64,000 nt of DNA from a bacterium (GCA_002716355.1 PBAU01000005.1:20425-84424), one strand, 5' to 3'. Positions 9,487-17,089 are shown, numbered from the stretch's first letter. The notes: generated by a model not told the origin, from the letters alone. Made by a program: numbers and translations.

Positions 9487-10593
9487 TTATTGAATCTCCT
9501 GCAACCTTTCCAGTAAAGCAGGAAGTGAGGGTTTATTCCAACTCTGATCTAATATTCCATACCAATCCAAAGCCCCATAAGTTCTTGTTTCACCATTTGC
9601 CATTGTGCCATTTAATGGCCAATAAGCCCAATCAATATCTTTTTCAGATAAATACCTAGTGAAATTCAAAAACCAAGAACCACTTACTGAAGATTCTTTT
9701 ACACAATTGGGATCATTGCTACATGTTCCAAATTCACCAATCCAAACAGGAGCAGTCCATGATTGACCTTCATTTAAAACAAAACCCCAAAGGTAATCAA
9801 AACCTTTTTTCATTTCCTGATAACTTTGAAAGTCAGGATGAAACCAACTGTAATCATGAATCGAATAAACAATCCTGTTTGGAACAGAATAAACAATAGG
9901 CTGATCAAAAACACCCCTAAGATCAGAAGCATAATTTATACCTTCAACAATAATCAATTTACTTGGGTCTATTTTCAGAATGGCCTCTCCTGCACGTATC
10001 GCTGCTCCTCTCCAATCAGTCTCTTTAGACCCCCCCCATGTGGCCCCATTTCTCAATTCATTCCTTAAATCAAAACCAACAACAGCAGGATAATCTTTGT
10101 ATCTTTCAGCTATGATTTCCCATGCTTCTATCCATGCTTTTTCAGGATATTCATCCGTATACCAAAACCCATTCTCCAAACTGTACCAAACAGCCTCACT
10201 TGAATGATTATCAAGAATAACAACCAAGCCCTGATTCCACAAGGATTTAATAACAATATCCATAACCTCAATTGGCCTCAATCCTTTCATTTCAGGATTT
10301 GCAGCAACAACATCATCTGAAACAGCATTTTCCTCAAGGATCATTTCTATTGAAAAAGGAAGTCGGACAGAATTAAACCCAAATAAAGACACTTTTTCTG
10401 AAATTTTATCCACATGTGCTATTTCCAAACCAGCAGGAACATAATCAAGCTCTTCAAAACCATACCAGTTAACACCAGCTAACTTGAATCGTTTATTTTC
10501 TGAATCCATAATCCAACGATCTTCTGTATGAAAAGGGACTTGAGGTTTTTGGATATTATTTAAAAAAAGAAAAAACAAATGAAAAAAGATCAT
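9487..10593 (-). CDS. Secreted glycoside hydrolase family 5 (cellulase-like)
   Basis: 368 aa with a hydrophobic N-terminal secretion signal. The clan GH-A barrel is clear: GVNWYGFEELDYVPAGLE near the start, SVRLPFS, VVILDNHSSEAVW, the acid/base motif DLRNEL (Glu179), IHDYSWFHPDF, and the nucleophile motif WIGEFGT (Glu287), then DWAYWPLNG. This pattern is like GH5 endoglucanases of the E1 type, which cut beta-1,4-glucans outside the cytoplasm; other beta-glycans are possible. The ATG overlaps the stop of the VOC gene (ATGA), so it is co-translated with the aldehyde dehydrogenase operon. Stop codons of this gene and mfd are one base apart. Confidence 0.88.
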   Translation of the reverse strand: MIFFHLFFLFLNNIQKPQVPFHTEDRWIMDSENKRFKLAGVNWYGFEELDYVPAGLEIAHVDKISEKVSLFGFNSVRLPFSIEMILEENAVSDDVVAANPEMKGLRPIEVMDIVIKSLWNQGLVVILDNHSSEAVWYSLENGFWYTDEYPEKAWIEAWEIIAERYKDYPAVVGFDLRNELRNGATWGGSKETDWRGAAIRAGEAILKIDPSKLIIVEGINYASDLRGVFDQPIVYSVPNRIVYSIHDYSWFHPDFQSYQEMKKGFDYLWGFVLNEGQSWTAPVWIGEFGTCSNDPNCVKESSVSGSWFLNFTRYLSEKDIDWAYWPLNGTMANGETRTYGALDWYGILDQSWNKPSLPALLERLQEIQ

Positions 10594-10994
10594 TTTTTCT
10601 CTATATCGTAGGTTACTATTTCCAACCTATGGCCATCAGGGTCATCAAAATAAATCGAATAGCAATTTCCATGATCGACAAACTTGTATTCGATATTTTT
10701 CTGTTTTAACTCTTCACAACTTTTTTCCCAATTCTTAAAATCCGAACCAAAAGCTAAATGTTGGAATGCTAAATCATTTCTTTTTGGATGGCTTCCAGGA
10801 TTTTTACCCACAGGAAAAATTGCTAGCCATTGATCGCCTAAAGTTATCTTTAATGGATTTCCAGGTTTATTTACACCTACAATTTCAAAACCTAAAACAT
10901 CTCTATACCATTCAGCTGATTTTTCTGGATTGGTAACCGTTAAGGCTACATGGTTTATTCCATCAAGCTGCAATTTACTCAGTTCCCATAACAA
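10590..10994 (-). CDS. Glyoxalase/VOC-superfamily metalloenzyme
   Basis: Up to 134 aa, a single VOC domain with two beta-alpha-beta-beta-beta halves. Conserved features are INHVALTVTNPEKSAEWYRDVLGF, with the first metal His, FQHLAFG with the second, and DDPDGHRLEIV with the metal Glu. VOC enzymes include glyoxalases, extradiol dioxygenases and epimerases; the small size and position after an aldehyde dehydrogenase suggest an isomerase or detoxifying lyase, but the substrate cannot be read. The ATG at 10994 overlaps the ALDH gene by 20 nt; a TTG at 10973, one base after the ALDH stop, is an alternative start giving the more usual N-terminus. Confidence 0.75.
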   Translation of the reverse strand: MLWELSKLQLDGINHVALTVTNPEKSAEWYRDVLGFEIVGVNKPGNPLKITLGDQWLAIFPVGKNPGSHPKRNDLAFQHLAFGSDFKNWEKSCEELKQKNIEYKFVDHGNCYSIYFDDPDGHRLEIVTYDIEKK

Positions 10995-12408
10995 CAGACT
11001 TGGTTGCCATGTAATGCTCTAAAGCTTCATAACCATGCTCTGCACCAAGACCGCTTTCTTTCATTCCTCCAAAAGGAAGTTCGTCATAAATCTTTGAAAT
11101 GCTATTAATCCAAGTGTAACCAGATTCAATTTTTTCAGCAGCCTTCATTGCAGAATTAACATCTTTAGTCCAGACAGAAGAGCCCAAACCAAAAGGGCTA
11201 TCATTTGCTTTTGAAATTGCTTCATCCATTCCAGAAACCTTCCATAAAGGTAAAGCTGGGCCAAAAACCTCTTCGGTATTCATCTTGCTATCAAAAGAAC
11301 AATCTTCTAAAACTGTTGGCATTAAATAATTACCCTTGTCATATGAATCACCTGATGGCCTCTTACCGCCTATAAGAATTTTTGCACCTTTGTTAACGGC
11401 ATCACTAAATTGATCTTCAACCTCTGCTCTTTGCCCCTCTGTATGCAATGGCCCCATCCTGTTTGATGTATCAAAACCTGAACCTACTGTAATCTTTTTC
11501 ACCTTTTCAACAATCTTCTCTTTAAACTCTTCATAAACTGGCTCATCTACAAAAACTCTTTTAACAGCAAGACAAGCTTGACCGCAGTTAAAAAACCTTC
11601 CAACTGAACAAGCAGAAACAGCTTTATCGATATTTGCATCAGACATAACAATAAAAGGATCGCTACCACCTAGCTCTAAAGTAACCCTTTTAACTGTTGA
11701 TGCTGCTTTGCTCATAACACCTTTACCGACTGGTGTTGAACCTGTAAAACCTATTTTTGCTATATCTGGATGAGTAGCCAAACGATCACCTACAGTTCCT
11801 CCTGGACCACAAACAATATTCAATACGCCTGCTGGCAATCCAGCTTCAAACATAATTGAAGCTACTCTCAAAACAGTTAGAGGTGTTGTGCTCGCGGGTT
11901 TCAAGACAAAAGTGTTTCCAGCAATCAAACCAGGGCCTAATTTATTTCCAGCCAAAGATAGTGGAAAATTCCAAGGTGTAATCGCTCCACAAACACCCAG
12001 TGGTCTTTTTAATATAAGTCCCATCCTTGCAGGATTATGGTCTAAATTTGGGACAGAACCACCCCTTAAAGATTTCGCCATTCCAGCATAATGCTCTAAA
12101 GTATGTGTGAATCTAAAAACCTCCATTTTTGCTTCCTTTATTGGTTTTCCTTGTTCTGAAGTTAATAATTGAGACAATTCATCCACATTTGACTTTACAG
12201 CATTAGCACAAGAATAAAGAATGTCACCTCTTTTCGCTGCTGAAAAAGACCACCAACATTCAAAAGCGTTTTTTGCTGCCCCAACAGCTTCATCAACAAT
12301 TCTTTCATCACCCAAGGCGACTGTCCCAACAACAGAGCCATCAGCAGGATTAAAAACTTTTGATGAATTTTCTCCCATTAATTCTTTTCCATTTATAAAA
12401 AATCCCAT
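10975..12408 (-). CDS. NAD(P)-dependent aldehyde dehydrogenase
   Basis: About 477 aa, full ALDH length. Motifs: ITPWNFPLSLAGNKLGPGL (cofactor site), FTGSTPVGKGVM, LELGGSDPF with the general-base Glu, NCGQACLAVKRVF with the catalytic Cys, and EVFGPALPLW near the end. It resembles succinate-semialdehyde-type ALDHs and probably oxidises a semialdehyde or CoA-semialdehyde product of the nearby ring-attack genes, taking the role of the ALDH half of PaaZ; that role is inference. I place the start at ATG 12408, one base past the PaaY-like stop; two further ATGs (12417, 12426) would overlap that gene. It is paralogous to the ALDH at 19183-20721. Confidence 0.88.
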   Translation of the reverse strand: MGFFINGKELMGENSSKVFNPADGSVVGTVALGDERIVDEAVGAAKNAFECWWSFSAAKRGDILYSCANAVKSNVDELSQLLTSEQGKPIKEAKMEVFRFTHTLEHYAGMAKSLRGGSVPNLDHNPARMGLILKRPLGVCGAITPWNFPLSLAGNKLGPGLIAGNTFVLKPASTTPLTVLRVASIMFEAGLPAGVLNIVCGPGGTVGDRLATHPDIAKIGFTGSTPVGKGVMSKAASTVKRVTLELGGSDPFIVMSDANIDKAVSACSVGRFFNCGQACLAVKRVFVDEPVYEEFKEKIVEKVKKITVGSGFDTSNRMGPLHTEGQRAEVEDQFSDAVNKGAKILIGGKRPSGDSYDKGNYLMPTVLEDCSFDSKMNTEEVFGPALPLWKVSGMDEAISKANDSPFGLGSSVWTKDVNSAMKAAEKIESGYTWINSISKIYDELPFGGMKESGLGAEHGYEALEHYMATKSVVMGTE

Positions 12409-12409
12409 G

Positions 12410-12937
12410 TTAATCATTTTCCACATCCTTATGTAAATCCATTAATTTTTGATAAAAAACATCTGCAGCAGTCGAAACATGCTCTAAAGCAGGACCGTTC
12501 AATTCTTTTTTAACTTTGGCAGGAACGCCAGCAGCAAGCATTTTTGCTGGTATATCATCACCCTCTCTAACAACACTTCCAGCAGCTATAAGCGATCCAG
12601 CGCCAACACTTGATCCATCCAAGACACATGCATTCATTCCAATCAAAGCTCCATCTTCAATCACACAACCTTCAAGAACAGCCCCATGCCCAACGGTAAC
12701 ACTATCCTTAACTATTGTTGGATTTATATGACTTGTGTGAATCACACTGTTATCCTGAATGCTTGAATTCCTTCCAATTCTTATATCGAAACCTTGATCA
12801 GCTCTCAAAACAGCTCCATACCAAACATTTGCCCTTTCACCAATATAAACTTGACCAGCAATAGTTGCGTTACTCGCAATAAATGCTGATGGATGTATAA
12901 CGGGGGTTTTTCCATTTACTGTCAGTATGGTTGGCAT
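12410..12937 (-). CDS. PaaY/gamma-carbonic-anhydrase-like hexapeptide repeat protein
   Basis: 175 aa left-handed beta-helix protein with repeated hexapeptides (NATIAGQVYIG, SVTVGHGAVLEG, ALIGMNACVLDG, SVGAGSLIAAGSVV). It matches PaaY and YrdA-type gamma-CA homologues through IQDNSVIH, GMNACVLDG and AAGVPAKVKKEL. PaaY is a thioesterase companion of phenylacetate catabolism in other bacteria. The usual metal triad includes His of IQDNxxxH (His67 here), His of VGHG (His84) and His of LHGC; the last is replaced by Glu89 (AVLEGC), so carbonic anhydrase activity is doubtful unless Glu89 or His70 serves. It lies between a crotonase and an ALDH gene, spaced by a few bases. Confidence 0.8.
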   Translation of the reverse strand: MPTILTVNGKTPVIHPSAFIASNATIAGQVYIGERANVWYGAVLRADQGFDIRIGRNSSIQDNSVIHTSHINPTIVKDSVTVGHGAVLEGCVIEDGALIGMNACVLDGSSVGAGSLIAAGSVVREGDDIPAKMLAAGVPAKVKKELNGPALEHVSTAADVFYQKLMDLHKDVEND

Positions 12938-12939
12938 TG

Positions 12940-13722
12940 TTACTCTCCTTTAAAAAAGGGTTTTCTCTTTTCTCTGAAAGCCCTGACTCCCTCTTTATGA
13001 TCTTTTGACAAAAGCATTTTTGTTTGAGATTTATATTCCCTTTCAAGAGCAGAATCTCTATCTGTACATGTCATGCTGTTTAGTAATTTTATAGCTTCTC
13101 CAGTTGCCATTGGAGCTCTTGTAACAAGCGTTTTTGCCCAATTGAGAACAAATTCAAGAAGACTCTTGTTTTCCACAGCATGTGAAACAAAACCCATCCT
13201 TAACAACTCATTTGAGCTTGCCAATCTTTGAGAAAGATAAAAATGTTTAGCTTTAGAAAGGCCTAACAATTTCACAAGCCTATAAGTACCTCCGTGAGAA
13301 GGGATTAAATTTAACTGATGTTCTCTAAAACCAGCTTTTGCTTCAGTAGCTATAACCCTAACATCACATGCCATTGCAAGCTGTAATCCTGCTCCGGTTG
13401 CAACACCGTTCATGGCAGCAAAAACAGGCTTCGGTAAATCTTCTAAAAAATCATAAAAATCACTTACAACTCGACTTTGCTTGGTGAAATTATCAGCATT
13501 CCATTTTTTTTCAAAATGGCTAATATCACCTCCAGCACAAAAAGCTTTTCCTGCGCCTGTGAAGACAACTGCCTTGACGTTTTCTTTTGCTAACAACGGT
13601 GTTAAATTTTTAAAATCCTCTCTCATTCCATCATCAAGAGCATTTAAAAAATCAGGCCTATTCAAGGTGATCAATGCAATGCCATTTTCTAGCAGTTCGT
13701 ACTTAATTGAATTCCAACTCAT
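12940..13722 (-). CDS. Enoyl-CoA hydratase/isomerase (crotonase fold), single catalytic Glu
   Basis: 260 aa crotonase. Oxyanion-hole motifs are KAFCAGGDISHF and GVATGAGLQLAMACDV. By ungapped alignment to rat crotonase motifs, the position of Glu144 (GGCELA) is Gln here (GAGLQLA), while the position of Glu164 (GQPE) is retained in GFREHQLNLIP. One acidic residue is common in isomerases such as PaaG-type Delta3-Delta2 isomerases rather than hydratases, so I infer an isomerase or other CoA-thioester rearrangement. The C-terminus KRKPFFKGE is typical. It sits between the split PaaD zinc ribbon gene and the PaaY-like gene, transcribed with the oxygenase genes. Confidence 0.85.
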   Translation of the reverse strand: MSWNSIKYELLENGIALITLNRPDFLNALDDGMREDFKNLTPLLAKENVKAVVFTGAGKAFCAGGDISHFEKKWNADNFTKQSRVVSDFYDFLEDLPKPVFAAMNGVATGAGLQLAMACDVRVIATEAKAGFREHQLNLIPSHGGTYRLVKLLGLSKAKHFYLSQRLASSNELLRMGFVSHAVENKSLLEFVLNWAKTLVTRAPMATGEAIKLLNSMTCTDRDSALEREYKSQTKMLLSKDHKEGVRAFREKRKPFFKGE

Positions 13723-13907
13723 CTTTCATCTTCTTTCCATTTAATTATTGAAAATGGGGAACTGCACTCAAGGCAATGATACTGTGCCGACATATGGAAA
13801 GGTCCAAAAATGCCTGTTTTTTCTATATTATTAGATCCACAATGAGGGCAACGTTGTTGATTTTTTCTTACGTTTACTTGTTTTTTTCTTTTTTCAAATA
13901 TATTCAA
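13719..13907 (-). CDS. Stand-alone PaaD C-terminal zinc-ribbon-like protein
   Basis: 62 aa with a CPHC...CLEC pair of knuckles. The stretch CPHCGSNNIEKTGIFGPFHM then YHCLECSSPFSIIKW lines up with the C-terminal domain of PaaD (CPRCGS...FGSTACKALYRC...EPFDxFK), with the four ribbon cysteines retained and the extra Cys of the STACK segment replaced by Met. In most bacteria this domain is fused to the MIP18/DUF59 domain of PaaD; here that domain is encoded separately at 14920-15267. It probably helps metal-centre assembly or maturation of the oxygenase. Start ATG 13907 overlaps the paaC-like stop by four nt, and its end overlaps the next crotonase start. Confidence 0.75.
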   Translation of the reverse strand: MNIFEKRKKQVNVRKNQQRCPHCGSNNIEKTGIFGPFHMSAQYHCLECSSPFSIIKWKEDER

Positions 13908-14536
13908 TTTAAAGTTTCCATTAATGATTGAATTTTTGCCTCAAATGCCTTGATCAATTCATTTGAATCCTTATTAATAACCCGCTCTTGCTTGGCTTTT
14001 TTCATTAATTCTTCATCCTCAAAAGAAAGCCATTTTACTGTTTCAGGATATATCTTTTTTACTGATTTTTTCAAATCATCTTTAGCTTCTTCTGAAAGCA
14101 AGCCAAACCAACCAAATGAAAAAATCTCATGGTAATTTTCCTCTTGTAACATCTTAGGGATCCTGGAAGAAAAAAATTCAAAACTGCTTTCCTTCAGAGA
14201 TTCCAAGACAATTGTCATAGCGGTATCGAAAATACAGGAAACAGCAACAAAATCAGTCCAACTATCCCAATCTTCTTTCAAAAATTCGGGAACTTCAAAA
14301 TCTGTTCTATCGGCTACTACAGTCATTTCTTTTGGAGCATTTTCTATTTTTTTAAACAAGGGATACAAAACCCTGGCATGACCAACTTCATCACCTGCCA
14401 TGGAAGCTGCGGCTACGGAAGCTTCAAGTGTTGGGCCGCTACAGCACCAATGCCCATAACGCCTTCCAAGACAATATTTTGCATCAGCCAAGCGTACCAA
14501 AATCTGGAGAATTGAATCTTCTCTTGATTTATTCAT
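13904..14536 (-). CDS. PaaC-like ferritin-fold oxygenase subunit
   Basis: 210 aa, shorter than the roughly 248-aa E. coli PaaC. The N-terminal part LADAKYCLGRRYGHWCCSGP aligns with the PaaC segment that runs LGDNxxxLSQRLxEWCGHAP. Unlike E. coli PaaC (LDLLGQAR), it has DEVGHAR, an ExxH pair (Glu50, His53). The second half has FDTAMTIV (Asp104) and EENYH (Glu133, His136). With Asp18 this gives a possible full di-iron ligand set with the about 30-residue spacing of the family. It is expected to pair with the PaaA-like subunit at 15267-16271. The ATG overlaps the stop of the small PaaB-like gene (ATGA). Confidence 0.78.
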   Translation of the reverse strand: MNKSREDSILQILVRLADAKYCLGRRYGHWCCSGPTLEASVAAASMAGDEVGHARVLYPLFKKIENAPKEMTVVADRTDFEVPEFLKEDWDSWTDFVAVSCIFDTAMTIVLESLKESSFEFFSSRIPKMLQEENYHEIFSFGWFGLLSEEAKDDLKKSVKKIYPETVKWLSFEDEELMKKAKQERVINKDSNELIKAFEAKIQSLMETLN

Positions 14537-14697
14537 ATGACCTTGATTATGGCATCCTCAGGAATCGCAACTAACTCCAGCCACTCCTGACCATACTCCC
14601 CTAAAACAGCATCTTTTGGCGAGCTTGCTTTAATCAAGCCTAGAAAACCCAAAGGATCCTCTCCTTTTTTCCTTCCAAAAATGTGCCAATTAGTCAT
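14533..14697 (-). CDS. Second, very small PaaB-like subunit (54 aa)
   Basis: This short gene fills the space between the longer paaB-like gene and the paaC-like gene. From the ATG at 14697 it reads MTNWHIFGRKKGEDPLGFLG and ends with WLELVAIPEDAIIKVI then TGA. It shares with PaaB the pattern of an initial W/Y-x-V/I-F strand, a run of A-x-x-P-x-D-A, and a terminal strand ending in A-I. Its start overlaps the previous stop by 8 nt and its stop overlaps the paaC-like start (ATGA), so it has perfect operon context. It probably bridges oxygenase subunits as PaaB does. A usual length cut-off of 60 aa would miss it. Confidence 0.75.
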   Translation of the reverse strand: MTNWHIFGRKKGEDPLGFLGLIKASSPKDAVLGEYGQEWLELVAIPEDAIIKVI

Positions 14698-14929
14698 CCT
14701 TAACTAAAACTCCATCGTCTATTATCTGGACAGTATCCTTTCTAGCAACTGCAATCATTTCAACCCAAGTACTTTCTTGATACATTTGATAAGCATAGGC
14801 TTTGGCTAAATAGGGGCTTGGTGCAATAACATCCCCATTCAGCTTAATGAATTCATCTTTTGTAGATTTTGAATAAACGTCATACACATCTCCAGTTCGC
14901 TTAGATAGGTTAGTGTCTCTTATTCCCAT
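14690..14929 (-). CDS. PaaB-like oxygenase subunit
   Basis: About 79 aa from the ATG at 14929 (an upstream ATG at 14944 adds five residues inside the paaD-like gene). The core GDVYDVYSKSTKDEF, APSPYLAKAYAYQMY and WVEMIAVARKDTVQI follows the PaaB pattern of W-x-V-F strand, ADAExAxxxARxxY helix and VSIWVVPxxxI strand. PaaB of phenylacetyl-CoA epoxidase is a small non-catalytic bridge between PaaAC heterodimers. The gene overlaps both neighbours (paaD-like upstream, the 54-aa PaaB-like downstream). Similarity is at pattern level; the position in the operon raises confidence. Confidence 0.75.
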   Translation of the reverse strand: MGIRDTNLSKRTGDVYDVYSKSTKDEFIKLNGDVIAPSPYLAKAYAYQMYQESTWVEMIAVARKDTVQIIDDGVLVKDD

Positions 14930-15267
14930 TTGATAACACCCCAATCATTTAAGACGTTTACACCTGTTTCAGAAAGCATGTTTTGATTCCACGGAGGGTC
15001 CCAAACCACATTTATACATGCATCTTTAACGTCTTTTTCAAGCAAAAGCCTCTCAACAACATCATCAGACATAAAATCCAAAGCAGGACATGACATCGAA
15101 GTGAAAGTCATGTCAACTATTACATTTTGTTTTTTTTCATCAAAATGAACACCATAAATCAAACCCATATCGACAACATCTATGTCAAATTCAGCATCTT
15201 GGACATCATGAAGAATCTGGTAAAGCTCTTCCTCTCTTGCTGTTCTTTCCTTCGGGTCTTGAATCAT
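14920..15267 (-). CDS. PaaD N-terminal (MIP18/DUF59) domain protein
   Basis: 115 aa. A MIP18/DUF59 fold with FDIDVVDMGLIYGVHFDEKK, the reactive-Cys region TFTSMSCPALDFM and VWDPPWNQNMLSETG near the C-terminus; the last matches the WxPxWtxxxLSexar signature of PaaD and SufT-like proteins. It ends at INDWGVIKW-like residues where ordinary PaaD continues into a zinc ribbon. The missing ribbon is encoded three genes further on (13719-13907). PaaD-type proteins are needed for maturation of the PaaABC oxygenase, probably through iron centre assembly. Its ATG overlaps the stop of the paaA-like gene by a single base. Confidence 0.85.
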   Translation of the reverse strand: MIQDPKERTAREEELYQILHDVQDAEFDIDVVDMGLIYGVHFDEKKQNVIVDMTFTSMSCPALDFMSDDVVERLLLEKDVKDACINVVWDPPWNQNMLSETGVNVLNDWGVIKWE

Positions 15268-16271
15268 TATCCTTCCAGCATTTGACAGACTTGCTTGTGA
15301 CCTTTTTGCAAAATGCTAACAAATTCATCATTCATTTCACCCCGGTTTCTCCATCTTTTCATAACGCTATAACCATCTGAGTTTGGTTCGATCCAAGGAA
15401 TCTCACCTTCTTCAAAAAGCCATTTTTTCTCAGCTGCATCAAATTTAGATGGAAACGGGAATTCCAAAACATATTTCTTTTCGTTTTCGCAATAATGTGC
15501 TGGAACTTTCAAACCAAGACTTTCTGCAAGAGGCACAGCAGTGCTCATCCATGTTTGCCTTAATTGGTCATTACTTTGACCCTTGAAGCCATATTCAAGT
15601 TGAATATTTTGAGTTTTAAGATTATCAGGAAGGCCAAACCATTCCACAGTCAAAGGGAACATCCAGTCCAAAGCTCTTTGTAATGACTTTCTGCCATCAA
15701 CATCTTTCGACAGTTTTTTCATCCAGGTTTCACCATGTCTCAAATGAAAGCCCTCTTCTTTTCCAACTTTCACCAATGCTCTTTTCCATGGGCCAAAAGT
15801 TGTGTTGTCGAAAACATCATCCAGTAAAACAAAACCTGCCCTGTCATAAAATGCATTCGCTACAGCTAGTTCTGTCCATGTCAATAATGGAACATCAAAA
15901 GCATATGGGTATCTAAAGCTTTTTGGATCTCTTTCATAGATAAATTCTTCCTTATCAACACCAAGATCTTCCATAAGCCTATAAGCTATATGTGCATGGC
16001 CCAATTCATCCTGAATGATTCCCATGGCAGAAATGAATGCATTTGTGGTTGGAGCATCTTTAGCTGCCAAGTAATAAGCAGGCGCACTCATCAGCTCAGT
16101 ATCTGCAGAAACAGTTAATATTTTTTTGATACCATCTAAATATTTAGGAGACATCATAGAGAGTTCCTCTATGTACTTCCCATCGCTTAACCTATTCTCA
16201 ACGAAAGATTCTTCTTTTAACTTAAACAAATAATTACTCCCCCTTGAAATCAGCTCTTCTTTTTTCGACAA
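15267..16271 (-). CDS. PaaA-like di-iron oxygenase catalytic subunit
   Basis: 334 aa with a ferritin-like fold. Ligands follow the PaaA spacing: Glu59 (DTELMSAP), then 30 residues to Glu89-His92 (QDELGHAHIAYRLM), and in the second half Asp143 (FYDRAGF), then 30 residues to Glu173-His176 (EEGFHLRHGE). E. coli PaaA has the same 30-residue interval and QDExGH motif. PaaA uses a di-iron centre and O2 to epoxidise the ring of phenylacetyl-CoA; here the substrate may differ, since the sequence is divergent. The first 38 nt overlap the end of the upstream crotonase gene. No PaaE-like reductase lies in the window, so electrons must come from elsewhere. Confidence 0.85.
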   Translation of the reverse strand: MSKKEELISRGSNYLFKLKEESFVENRLSDGKYIEELSMMSPKYLDGIKKILTVSADTELMSAPAYYLAAKDAPTTNAFISAMGIIQDELGHAHIAYRLMEDLGVDKEEFIYERDPKSFRYPYAFDVPLLTWTELAVANAFYDRAGFVLLDDVFDNTTFGPWKRALVKVGKEEGFHLRHGETWMKKLSKDVDGRKSLQRALDWMFPLTVEWFGLPDNLKTQNIQLEYGFKGQSNDQLRQTWMSTAVPLAESLGLKVPAHYCENEKKYVLEFPFPSKFDAAEKKWLFEEGEIPWIEPNSDGYSVMKRWRNRGEMNDEFVSILQKGHKQVCQMLEG

Positions 16272-17019
16272 AAGCTGTCAAGCCTTCTTTTGCATCATGG
16301 CTTCCAAAAAGAGGTCTCATGTGTTCTCTTTCATTAGAAAGAGCATCATTTAATGACATATTCAAACCTTGGTAAACACTGCTTTTTATATGTGCAATCG
16401 CCATTGAAGCTTGTGAAGAAACCCTTTTAGCCCACTTCACTGTTTCCTCTTCAAGATTTTCAATTGGGAAAAGTTTGTCAACAATTCCATATTCAAGTGC
16501 AGTCTGAGGATCAACAACTCTACCAGTCACCATCATGTCTAAAGCTTTTTGGCAACCAATTAATCTTGGTAGCCTTACAGTACCGCCATTACCCGGCAAA
16601 AGACCTAATGTCACCTCTGGCAAACCCATTCTGTATTCTCCTTCGGCAGCAAATCTAAAATCACAAGCGAGAGTCATTTCAAGACCACCACCAAAAGCAC
16701 CTCCATTAATCATTGCTACAAAAATCTTGCCAGAATTAGCCATTTTTGATAAAGTTTTATGTGCATAATTAATCATGTCAAGATTAGCCTCAAGGTCATC
16801 TAAGTTTTCAATAAACTTTTTTATGTTCGCGCCAGCACTAAAAAGCTTTGAGCTGCCGCTTTTCATGATTACAACCTTAACATCTTCATCATTAATGTTT
16901 TGGTCAATAACCGTGTTCAATTGTTTCATTGTGTCAATGTCATAAGAATTAACTTTTCCATCATCAAGAATGATGAAACCAACTGAACCGTCCTTATCAA
17001 AATGTACTCTTTTTTCCAT
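16234..17019 (-). CDS. Enoyl-CoA hydratase (crotonase fold), both catalytic Glu present
   Basis: 261 aa. KLFSAGANIKKF and NGGAFGGGLEMTLACDF carry the oxyanion hole and the first catalytic Glu; YRMGLPEVTLGLLPGNGG carries the second. Having both acidic residues, it can be a true hydratase, comparable to PaaF, acting on 2,3-dehydro-acyl-CoA intermediates. The end KRRADFKGE is family-typical. It is the first gene of the lower half of the catabolic operon after the SRPBCC gene; the paaA-like gene starts inside its 3' end. Confidence 0.88.
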   Translation of the reverse strand: MEKRVHFDKDGSVGFIILDDGKVNSYDIDTMKQLNTVIDQNINDEDVKVVIMKSGSSKLFSAGANIKKFIENLDDLEANLDMINYAHKTLSKMANSGKIFVAMINGGAFGGGLEMTLACDFRFAAEGEYRMGLPEVTLGLLPGNGGTVRLPRLIGCQKALDMMVTGRVVDPQTALEYGIVDKLFPIENLEEETVKWAKRVSSQASMAIAHIKSSVYQGLNMSLNDALSNEREHMRPLFGSHDAKEGLTAFVEKRRADFKGE

Positions 17020-17063
17020 AATTACCTTCCTTGTTATATTTTATTAATTTAAATACTATCTAA

Positions 17064-17089
17064 ACATATATCCTAACTCTGTTATATGT
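17064..17089. repeat. Inverted repeat downstream of the SRPBCC gene
   Basis: ACATATA (17064-17070) and TATATGT (17083-17089) form a 7-bp inverted repeat with a 12-nt loop in the 75-bp gap between the SRPBCC stop and the following crotonase start. It could be a weak terminator, an operator upstream of the paa-like genes, or chance in AT-rich DNA. There is no good T-run. Confidence 0.3.
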
